A stretch of DNA of 64,000 bases. It comes from Arcanobacterium phocae. Its GTDB lineage: Bacteria; Actinomycetota; Actinomycetes; Actinomycetales; Actinomycetaceae. The DNA is taken from positions 1,426,001-1,490,000 of the forward strand of contig NZ_LT629804.1 of assembly GCF_900105865.1 (NCBI RefSeq), in the 5' to 3' direction. The stretch's first letter is position 1, and each line of letters begins with the position of its first letter. The translations under genes were made by a program, and so were the position numbers. Below are positions 57,297 through 64,000 of this stretch, piece by piece. The notes beneath the pieces were generated by a model, which had not been told where the DNA came from, ran no database searches, and saw only the letters and a program-made list of their open reading frames with translations.

Positions 57297-58104
57297 GGAG
57301 TTGCTTGATGCCGGTCTCATCAATTGGCGGAGCAACATTACCGAAGGCCGGGCACAGCGACGAAAAATGGCACCAGTTACACAACGGACCCTTTTTCGCT
57401 TCGAAATGACCATCGTCGATTCGGCCGCGAATTGCTGACCAAAGTTGGTTGAGCTCGTTCGTCGTCGTCGTGATATCGGCTTCGACTGGGTCGTAAGTAA
57501 GTACACGACGATCTTTAAGGTAAAGCAATTGCGTGCGCAACGGCAGTGTGCCTTGCTCATAAAAAAGTGCGGTGGCATAGAAACGCATCTGGAAAATCGC
57601 GCCGTCTTGGAAGCGAGGAGCAGGGGACTTACCCGTCTTATAGTCCACAATGCGTAGCGCTCCGTTAGGTGCTTTGTCCAGCCGGTCAATAATTCCTCGG
57701 ATTGCCAATCCAGACGGCAAGGTGGCATTAACGAACTGCTCGCGTCCGGCTGGCTGTAAGTATTGCGGATTCTCCAGCGTAAAATAAGATGAAATAAGCG
57801 GTCGGGCAGATTCCAGCCATTGTGCTAGGTGTTCATTGTCTTCAAAGAGCTCGGCATTTTCTGGAGACCGCTCCACGTGCGCTTCCCACGTAGGGATTAA
57901 TGACTCTTGAGCGACTGATTCCTGACGTTCATCAGCCGGCCGATCATATAAATGTTCCAAAACAGCATGTACGATCGTGCCACGTAACGCCTCGCGTGAC
58001 GGTGGCTCTGGCAGCTTATCAATAACGCGGAACCGGAATTTCAGGGGACAGGTACGAAAATCTGATGCCCTGGACGGAGAAATAGCAGCATGATGTGATG
58101 ACAT
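57229..58104 (-). CDS. RecB-family PD-(D/E)XK nuclease
   Basis: 291 residues. N-terminal ISPSRASDFRTCPLKFRFR, nuclease core IRGIIDRLDK and RIVDYKTGKSP (D-x-K), and C-terminal CNWCHFSSLC with a cysteine before the core (CPLKF), suggesting a Cas4/AddB-like iron-sulfur cluster. The actinobacterial Rv2119 family is typically beside trmI, as here. The ATG at 58104 is preferred because TAAAGT lies 7 nt upstream; a longer frame to 58134 is less likely. Confidence 0.88.
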   Translation of the reverse strand: MSSHHAAISPSRASDFRTCPLKFRFRVIDKLPEPPSREALRGTIVHAVLEHLYDRPADERQESVAQESLIPTWEAHVERSPENAELFEDNEHLAQWLESARPLISSYFTLENPQYLQPAGREQFVNATLPSGLAIRGIIDRLDKAPNGALRIVDYKTGKSPAPRFQDGAIFQMRFYATALFYEQGTLPLRTQLLYLKDRRVLTYDPVEADITTTTNELNQLWSAIRGRIDDGHFEAKKGPLCNWCHFSSLCPAFGNVAPPIDETGIKQLLTAERPVASPNVESKDQPANLQ

Positions 58105-58111
58105 AACTGCC

Positions 58112-58117
58112 ACTTTA
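58112..58117 (-). promoter_or_regulatory. -10 box of a leaderless promoter (RecB-like gene)
   Basis: TAAAGT on the minus strand, 7 nt before the ATG at 58104. Confidence 0.6.
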
Positions 58118-58211
58118 CCGTGTAACACCGACATCGTCGACGCTCAGCTGGAGGCGAGAGATCCTAACGTATCCCACATTTTTGGCTCTGCCAGAAAGTT
58201 TTATTGTCACA

Positions 58212-58217
58212 TAAGAT
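58212..58217 (+). promoter_or_regulatory. -10 box of leaderless trmI promoter
   Basis: TAAGAT, 6 nt before the GTG at 58224; this may be the promoter of the whole pupylation operon. Confidence 0.6.
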
Positions 58218-58223
58218 GGAGTA

Positions 58224-59309
58224 GTGAATAATTATCCTCATCCTTTGGGCGCTGAGCGCCGCCGTGGCCCCTTTCGTGCTGGCGAACGTGTACAGCTGAC
58301 CGATACCAAAAACCGGAAATACACCGTTATGCTCACGAAAGATGGGTATTTTCAGTCCCAGCGTGGAAGTTTTCGTCATTCTGAGCTGATTGGCAAGGAA
58401 GAAGGAACAGTTTTAGACACTGATTCTGGACATCGCTTACTAGCGCTTCGACCGCTGATCAATGATTATGTTTTGTCGATGCCGCGCGGAGCAACAGTTG
58501 TCTATCCAAAAGACGCGGGCCAGATCGTTCAGCAGGCAGACGTTTTTCCAGGTGCACACGTGGTGGAGGCAGGTCTAGGTTCGGGGGCATTAGCACTGTC
58601 ATTGCTCTCTGCCATTGGCATGGATGGGCATCTGACATCCGTGGAACGACGTGCTGAATTTGCCGAAATCGCACAAGCTAATGTGGAATCATGGTTCGGC
58701 CCGCAGCTACCACCGTGGGATGTTGTTTTAGGAGATCTCGACGACGTACTTGCCAGCATGGATGAAGGCAGTATCGACACTGTCGTGCTCGACATGCTTG
58801 CGCCATGGGAGAACATTTCATCCGCAGCGCATGCTTTGCGCTCTGGCGGTGTCATTATTGGATATGTAGCTACGACTACCCAGATGTCTCGCTTCGTTGA
58901 AGATCTGCGTGCATCCGAATGCTTCACCGAACCGGAGTCCTCCGAAACAATGGTTCGCACGTGGCATCTTGACGGTCTATCGGTACGCCCAGATCATCGC
59001 ATGGTGGCACATACTGGGTTCCTTGTTGTAGCGCGGCGAATTGGACGCGACTCTGCGCCACTGGTTCCGACGAAACGCCCAGCTCCGGCTGCACATTCGC
59101 AACCTCTAGCTTGGGAAAGTGACGATTTTAAAGAGCGAACTATTTCGGAGAAAAAGCTTCGTAAGGTTCGGCGCGATGTTGCACGGAGGGCAGATACCGA
59201 ATTATCCGGTACCTCGCTTGCTGGGAACCATAGTGTGGCGATGCAAGCCAAGCTGGATGCAGAATCGCAAGCCCGATTGGCCGCTAGGAAACAACAAGCT
59301 GACAACTAG
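58224..59309 (+). CDS. trmI: tRNA (adenine-58-N1)-methyltransferase TrmI
   Basis: Makes m1A58 in the T loop of tRNAs. 361 residues: N-terminal beta domain (RAGERVQLTDTKNRKYTVML), SAM-binding EAGLGSGALALSLLSAIG near 117, and DVVLGDLDDVL and TVVLDMLAPWENI. The C-terminal 90 residues are a charged extension. First gene of the block leading into arc-dop-pup-pafA, as in mycobacteria (Rv2118c). Spaced 8 bp from arc. Confidence 0.93.
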   Translation: MNNYPHPLGAERRRGPFRAGERVQLTDTKNRKYTVMLTKDGYFQSQRGSFRHSELIGKEEGTVLDTDSGHRLLALRPLINDYVLSMPRGATVVYPKDAGQIVQQADVFPGAHVVEAGLGSGALALSLLSAIGMDGHLTSVERRAEFAEIAQANVESWFGPQLPPWDVVLGDLDDVLASMDEGSIDTVVLDMLAPWENISSAAHALRSGGVIIGYVATTTQMSRFVEDLRASECFTEPESSETMVRTWHLDGLSVRPDHRMVAHTGFLVVARRIGRDSAPLVPTKRPAPAAHSQPLAWESDDFKERTISEKKLRKVRRDVARRADTELSGTSLAGNHSVAMQAKLDAESQARLAARKQQADN

Positions 59310-59317
59310 AGAGATGT

Positions 59318-60841
59318 ATGAGTACTCAAGAACCTGATCTACGCACGCTCGCTCAACAGAATCGTGAGCTGAGTAAAGCCTTAGGAAGCGCTCGAGACCG
59401 AATAAAAGAGCTAAGTAATCATCTCGAATCTTTGTCTAAACCGCCGAACACTGTCGCGGTGTTTATATCTGCTAACGTCTCGCAACACACTGCTCTCGTT
59501 TTCCAGTCCGGAAAGCGAATCGAAGTTACTGCAGCGGCATGGATTTCGTTTGATAATATTCGTCCTGGGCAAAATGTTTTGCTCAATGAACGTCAAGTTA
59601 TTGTTGGTGTGGGCTCATATGGCAAGGTAGGGCAGGCCGTAACAATTGACCATCTAATTGGCACGGATCGGGTTTCTGTTACTGCAGCTGGTGGCGAAAG
59701 CCGGATTGTTCAGCTTGCCGGGCGTTTATTCGAGCAAGGTGTGCGCGTTGGCGATCTCGTCCTCGCAGATCTCACATCCGGTTTTGCTCTCGAAAAACTT
59801 GATCGTGCGGATGTATCCCACTTGTTGTTAGAAGAAACTCCAGATGTTTCGTATTCCGATATTGGCGGATTGTCTTCCCAGATTGAACAACTACGGGACG
59901 CGATTGAGCTACCATTCCGCCACCCAGAGCTTTATCGCGAACACGGCTTGAAGCCACCTAAAGGAGTCCTTCTTTATGGCCCTCCTGGAGTTGGCAAAAC
60001 ATTAATTGCGCGAGCAGTAGCGACCTCGTTATCTCGAATGTTTGGCGAAGACAGTGCGTATTTCCTCAATATTAAAGGCCCGCAGCTGCTCGATAAGTAC
60101 GTTGGACAAACCGAGCGGCAGATTAGGGAGATTTTCGATAGAGCACGTCAAAAAGCTACCAGTGGAATACCGGTGGTGATCTTTTTTGATGAAATGGAAG
60201 CGTTGTTCCGCACCCGCGGATCGGGTATTTCGTCCGACGTCGAAACGACTATCGTTCCGCAACTATTAGCTGAAATCGACGGTGTAGAAGCACTCGATAA
60301 CGTCATTATTATCGGTGCGTCTAATCGTGAAGACATGATTGACCCAGCTATCTTGCGTCCCGGGCGTTTGGATGTAAAAATTCATATTTCGCGTCCTACC
60401 TACAATGACGCAATCGATATCTTGGGGAAGTATCTGGTTCCCACGGTCCCGATTCATGAATCAGAACTTGCCCAGTATGGGTCTGTGGAAGCAGCAATTG
60501 CCGGAATGATTCGGGCAACTGTGGATAACTTATGGCATGAGGGTCCGCAAAACGCGTATGTTGATGTTACCTACCAAGATGGCACGAGCGAAACACTGTA
60601 TGTCCACCATTTGGTTTCTGGTGCTATGTTGGCAGCTATTGTTGAGCGTGCTAAAACATTTGCTATTAAAGATGTTTTGGCAACCGGCGAAAAAGGAGTA
60701 CGAACTGAACATCTGCTTAGGGCAGTGCGTGCTGACCTCGCTGAGAATGAGACTCTAGCCCACGTGGATAATCCCCGCGAATGGGCACGAGTACATGATC
60801 GGCACGATGTTGTGGCGGTACACCGCCTGCGGCAAGCGTAA
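59318..60841 (+). CDS. arc: ARC/Mpa AAA ATPase of the pupylation system
   Basis: 507-residue hexameric AAA ATPase that binds Pup through its N-terminal coiled coil and unfolds pupylated proteins. Coiled coil at about 5-45 (LAQQNRELSKALGSARDRI), tandem OB domains about 50-160, Walker A GPPGVGKT near 221, Walker B VIFFDEMEALF near 286, and arginine-finger region DPAILRPGRLDV. The protein ends EWARVHDRHDVVAVHRLRQA: the C-terminal extension with the Gln-Tyr-Leu docking motif used by Mpa to open the 20S proteasome is missing. This suggests function without a proteasome core. Confidence 0.94.
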   Translation: MSTQEPDLRTLAQQNRELSKALGSARDRIKELSNHLESLSKPPNTVAVFISANVSQHTALVFQSGKRIEVTAAAWISFDNIRPGQNVLLNERQVIVGVGSYGKVGQAVTIDHLIGTDRVSVTAAGGESRIVQLAGRLFEQGVRVGDLVLADLTSGFALEKLDRADVSHLLLEETPDVSYSDIGGLSSQIEQLRDAIELPFRHPELYREHGLKPPKGVLLYGPPGVGKTLIARAVATSLSRMFGEDSAYFLNIKGPQLLDKYVGQTERQIREIFDRARQKATSGIPVVIFFDEMEALFRTRGSGISSDVETTIVPQLLAEIDGVEALDNVIIIGASNREDMIDPAILRPGRLDVKIHISRPTYNDAIDILGKYLVPTVPIHESELAQYGSVEAAIAGMIRATVDNLWHEGPQNAYVDVTYQDGTSETLYVHHLVSGAMLAAIVERAKTFAIKDVLATGEKGVRTEHLLRAVRADLAENETLAHVDNPREWARVHDRHDVVAVHRLRQA

Positions 60842-60854
60842 TAATGGAGATTTT

Positions 60855-62381
60855 ATGACGATTAAACGCATCGTTGGTCTGGAAACGGAATTTGGCATTC
60901 TTGATGCCGATGCTCCTATTCAAGATCCATTCAAGCTCAGTGCTGACATCATTGATGCCTACGTCAGAGAATCCGGTCAGCCAGTTGCGGCATGGGATTT
61001 TTACTCAGAAGATCCACTCAATGACGCACGTGGCTTTCGAGTTGGCCCGCACGTGGTTCGCCCTGACCAACTGACAAATAATCCGGTTCCGCCACTGTCA
61101 ACTCTGCCTTCTCATGTTGCCGCAACGAATACGGCGGTGAGTAATGGCGGGCGTTGGTATGTTGACCACGCGCATCCAGAGTATTCCAGTCCCGAAGTTA
61201 CGAATCCTTATGATGCGGTGCTATGGGACCGAGCTGGGGAAGAGATCGCTCGTCGTGCGATGTCGTTGTTGTCTCGTCGTGGCCGCCATATCGTTATGTA
61301 TAAAAATAATGTGGATGGTAAAGGCGCAGCGTATGGGAGCCACGAAAACTATCTGGTATATCGCAACGTACCTTTTAACGACATCATCCGCTATCTCACG
61401 CCGTTCTTTGTGTCTCGCCCAATCCTATGCGGAACTGGCCGGGTCGGTCTGGGACAAAGTTCGCAAGGCGTTGGCTTTCAGATCTCGCAACGAGCCGATT
61501 ATGTAGAAAACGCAGTCGGGCTGGAAACAACGTATAACCGGCCGATTATTAATACCCGCGATGAGCCACATGCGCCGTCGAGCAAATACCGTAGACTTCA
61601 TGTTATCGGTGGTGACGCCAACCAGTTTGATTACTCCACCTTGTTGAAGATTGGTACGACTAATCTTGTTTTGTGGATGCTTGAGCAAGACGCGATGCCG
61701 CTTGATCTCGAGGCGTTAGTATTATTTGAACCGGTTGCGGCGACCTGGGAAATCTCTCATGACCCCACATTACGCAGAGCGGTTGATATGCACGATGGTT
61801 CAACGCGAACTGGACTAGATATCCAAGAAATTTATCTTGATGCCGTGCGAACAACATTAGAACGATGCGGAATTGCTGATCAAGAAACGAATCATTTTAT
61901 TAAGTTATGGCAAGACACCATAGATACTTTGAGGCGGGATCTTTTTGCGGCAGCTTCTCGTATTGAATGGGTAGCGAAGTACCGTATGCTTGACCGAATG
62001 CGGGTTCGTCGTCAGCTGACTTGGGATGCAGACCAGCTACGCGCATTCGATCTGCAATGGCATGATTTACGTCCAGACATATCGATTGTCAACCGTCTTG
62101 ATGCGGCTGGGCAAGTCGATCGGTTGTTTGATCACGACGACGTTCTCCGCGCAATGCACACAGCACCTGTTGATACCAGAGCATTCTTCCGTAGCGAGTT
62201 GCTAAAACATTATGGTTCCGATCTTCTTACGCTGGGATGGACATCAGCACAACTAGCCACTCCTACTGGACCGCAGCGATTGAACTTTAACGAACCGCAG
62301 TATCCGAACCAACATCAGATCCGCGATTTCTTTACCTCGTCGCGAAGTGCTATGTCTACTATTGATACGTTTACTATGTGA
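60855..62381 (+). CDS. dop: Pup deamidase/depupylase Dop
   Basis: Glutamine-synthetase-fold enzyme that deamidates the Pup C-terminal Gln and removes Pup from substrates. 508 residues; N-terminal RIVGLETEFGILDADAPIQD with the catalytic region, DHAHPEYSSPEV, and HMFKNN-like HIVMYKNNVDGKGAAYGSHE. ATG at 60855 with ATGGAGA upstream, 13 bp after arc. Homologous to PafA downstream. Confidence 0.95.
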   Translation: MTIKRIVGLETEFGILDADAPIQDPFKLSADIIDAYVRESGQPVAAWDFYSEDPLNDARGFRVGPHVVRPDQLTNNPVPPLSTLPSHVAATNTAVSNGGRWYVDHAHPEYSSPEVTNPYDAVLWDRAGEEIARRAMSLLSRRGRHIVMYKNNVDGKGAAYGSHENYLVYRNVPFNDIIRYLTPFFVSRPILCGTGRVGLGQSSQGVGFQISQRADYVENAVGLETTYNRPIINTRDEPHAPSSKYRRLHVIGGDANQFDYSTLLKIGTTNLVLWMLEQDAMPLDLEALVLFEPVAATWEISHDPTLRRAVDMHDGSTRTGLDIQEIYLDAVRTTLERCGIADQETNHFIKLWQDTIDTLRRDLFAAASRIEWVAKYRMLDRMRVRRQLTWDADQLRAFDLQWHDLRPDISIVNRLDAAGQVDRLFDHDDVLRAMHTAPVDTRAFFRSELLKHYGSDLLTLGWTSAQLATPTGPQRLNFNEPQYPNQHQIRDFFTSSRSAMSTIDTFTM

Positions 62382-62396
62382 TCTCGAGGAGCAACA

Positions 62397-62576
62397 ATGA
62401 GCGAACAAGAATTTATCCGTCCCCAAACCGAGTCAGTAACCGAGGATGATATCTATGCTGGACAGGGGGAAGCCGCCCCTTTTGATGTCGATGCATTATT
62501 AGATGATATTGACGAGATCCTCGAAACAAACGCCTCGGCTTTTGTCCAAGGTTTTGTACAAAAGGGCGGCCAGTGA
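62397..62576 (+). CDS. pup: prokaryotic ubiquitin-like protein Pup
   Basis: 59-residue protein modifier attached to lysines by PafA. Mostly acidic and disordered, with the helical ARC-binding segment VDALLDDIDEILETNASAFV, and ends GFVQKGGQ. The terminal Gln means it must be deamidated by Dop before ligation. Ribosome site GAGGA; its stop overlaps the pafA GTG by 4 bp. No prcB or prcA follows. Confidence 0.97.
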   Translation: MSEQEFIRPQTESVTEDDIYAGQGEAAPFDVDALLDDIDEILETNASAFVQGFVQKGGQ

Positions 62577-63943
62577 ATCGGCGTATTATCGGCCTTGAGA
62601 CAGAGTACGGATTGGCGTGTTCAGACTCTCAAGGCGCCCATGTTGATATAGATCCGAGCGAGATTGCTCGAAGTCTTTTCGCCGATATGCAACAGGCGTC
62701 CGGTGCTACATCAGCATTTTTAGCTAACGGTGGTCGGTTATATCTAGATGTCGGCGATCATCCAGAATATGCGACGGCAGAGTGTCAGCACATTATCGAT
62801 CTTGCAAGCCAAAATCGTGCTGGCGATCAACTCCTGCGGGATATGGCGGACAAAGCTTCCGCTACCTTGGGCTATCATATCCATCTATTTAAAAATAACG
62901 TTGATACAGCTTCACATTCATACGGATGTCATGAAAATTATCTGGTTCGACGACGGCGCGATTTTCTTGATCGGTTAGCAGAGCTAGTTCCGTTTTTCGT
63001 TACACGCCAGCTGCTAGTTGGTGCCGGCTATGTTCATCGTGAACCGGGCACAGTACGTTTTGAGCTTTCTCAGCGTGCCCGTCATATGCACAATTCCATT
63101 TCGACATCATCCACTCGTACCCGACCAATGATTAACACTCGTGATGAACCGCATGCAGATGCAGATAAATATCGCCGGATGCATGTGATCGTCGGGGATT
63201 CAAATATGAGTGATACGACTACTTTGCTGAAAACCGGAATGACTCATGCAGTGCTCAATGTTATGGAAGATGGTGTTCGGCTACCAGCATTTCCGTTGGC
63301 AGATCCAATGCAAGCAATCAGAAGTGTTGCCCAAGATTTGTCTGGAAATATTTTGCTACCGTTGGCTGACGGCTCTACGATTCGTGCCATTGATATTCAA
63401 CGAAAGATATTCGATACTGTTCTTGAGCACTATACTCGTCAGGGATGGCTCGCTGGTCTCGATAAAACTACACGGTATGTTTTTGACTTATGGGGCCGTG
63501 CTCTTGATGCGTTTGCAACGAGTAATTTTTCAACGGTGCATACTGAAATCGAGTGGATTGCGAAATACGAACTGATCACTCGCTATCGCCACCGGCATAA
63601 CGTTGCCCTCAGTGACGATCGAATTACCCGTCTTGAACTGGCGTGGCACGATATCTCTGCAGGCGGACTACGCGACAGATTAGAACAGATAGGGATTCTC
63701 GCACGTCGAACTACACCCTCGATGATTCAAAGTGCTCTCGATTGGGCACCGAATGATTCGCGGGCGTTTATTCGTGCAAAGTTTATTCAGGCTGCACATC
63801 GTCATCATCGCGACTATGCAGTCGATTGGGGACTGGTGCGTTTGTTTAACGATGGAAGCGGAACGACGATATCTTTGACCGATCCGTTTGCCCCGGAAAA
63901 TGGAGCTGTTGACTCATTAATCGAATCTATGGAGAAGCAATGA
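62573..63943 (+). CDS. pafA: Pup-protein ligase PafA
   Basis: Glutamine-synthetase-like ligase joining Pup Glu to substrate lysines with ATP. 456 residues: RRIIGLETEYGLACSDSQGA, LYLDVGDHPEYATAECQH, and IHLFKNNVDTASHSYGCHEN. GTG start overlapping the pup stop. In mycobacteria prcB and prcA lie between pup and pafA; here the genes overlap directly. The next gene starts in its stop (ATGA). Confidence 0.95.
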   Translation: MNRRIIGLETEYGLACSDSQGAHVDIDPSEIARSLFADMQQASGATSAFLANGGRLYLDVGDHPEYATAECQHIIDLASQNRAGDQLLRDMADKASATLGYHIHLFKNNVDTASHSYGCHENYLVRRRRDFLDRLAELVPFFVTRQLLVGAGYVHREPGTVRFELSQRARHMHNSISTSSTRTRPMINTRDEPHADADKYRRMHVIVGDSNMSDTTTLLKTGMTHAVLNVMEDGVRLPAFPLADPMQAIRSVAQDLSGNILLPLADGSTIRAIDIQRKIFDTVLEHYTRQGWLAGLDKTTRYVFDLWGRALDAFATSNFSTVHTEIEWIAKYELITRYRHRHNVALSDDRITRLELAWHDISAGGLRDRLEQIGILARRTTPSMIQSALDWAPNDSRAFIRAKFIQAAHRHHRDYAVDWGLVRLFNDGSGTTISLTDPFAPENGAVDSLIESMEKQ

Positions 63944-64000
63944 ACAAGGTGTTAGCTGCGGCGATGGCAGTTGTGGCATTCTTCGTCGGCATAGGCATAT
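63940..64000 (+). CDS. start of a probable exported protein (partial)
   Basis: Twenty codons begin MNKVLAAAMAVVAFFVGIGI, a short basic start followed by a hydrophobic stretch, so a signal peptide or lipoprotein leader. The start overlaps the pafA stop. In related actinobacteria an FKBP-type peptidyl-prolyl isomerase is often found in this position; that identity cannot be seen here. Confidence 0.55.
   Translation, partial: MNKVLAAAMAVVAFFVGIGI

Overview
The window is chromosomal DNA from a low-GC actinobacterium, most likely of the family Actinomycetaceae (Arcanobacterium/Trueperella type). The evidence is an actinobacterial 16S rRNA, the long actinobacterial form of 23S rRNA, a complete pupylation locus (ARC/Mpa, Dop, Pup, PafA), steA/steB, tlyA, an ImuA'-ImuB-DnaE2 mutasome, a roughly even base composition, and many genes with a TANNNT box 6-7 nt ahead of the start codon, as in leaderless actinobacterial transcripts. 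The genus is an inference from memory of the 16S sequence.

Layout. 1-3.4 kb: end of a nitroreductase gene, a YkvI-like transporter and tyrS. 3.4-7.2 kb: two paralogous DUF5692-like membrane proteins flanking a membrane-anchored SRPBCC-fold protein, a possible uncharacterised module. 7.2-13.1 kb: a decayed island with a 1.8-kb stretch lacking recognisable genes, a GlpT/UhpT-type transporter broken by two adjacent stop codons, an IS1182-like element with a wrecked transposase, and another 0.9-kb empty stretch. 13.2-19.4 kb: a TMEM175-type channel gene, then a complete rrn operon (16S-23S-5S) with no spacer tRNA. 19.6-31.2 kb: a long run of co-oriented genes: a protein with a 33-residue tandem repeat, HAD phosphatase, a 57-residue protein, tlyA, nadK, recN, steA, steB, a MraY-like protein, murJ and a NUDIX hydrolase. 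31.2-37.9 kb: the SUF iron-sulfur operon sufR-B-D-Rieske-C-S-U-T behind a CAAC-N6-GTTG palindrome that looks like a SufR operator.

38-46.5 kb: an ABC-F protein, glgC and glgA (glycogen/maltose-1-phosphate synthesis), an ABC ATPase, an NfeD/SPFH pair, a SpoU-type RNA methyltransferase, an XRE regulator and trmL. 46.6-52 kb: an SOS mutagenesis cassette (imuA', imuB, dnaE2) behind a perfect actinobacterial LexA box. 52-58.1 kb: a MazG-like pyrophosphohydrolase, tRNA-Leu(GAG), aroE, an Asp-rich protein, an aldo/keto reductase, uppP, a HAD phosphatase and a RecB-like nuclease. 58.2-64 kb: trmI followed by arc-dop-pup-pafA and the start of a probable exported protein.

The strongest points for follow-up are a pupylation locus with no proteasome core genes between pup and pafA and an ARC ATPase lacking the proteasome-docking C-terminus; the widespread leaderless start architecture; the DUF5692/SRPBCC module; the in-frame repeat protein; and the SufR and LexA operators. 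All identifications come from reading the sequence; no database search was run.
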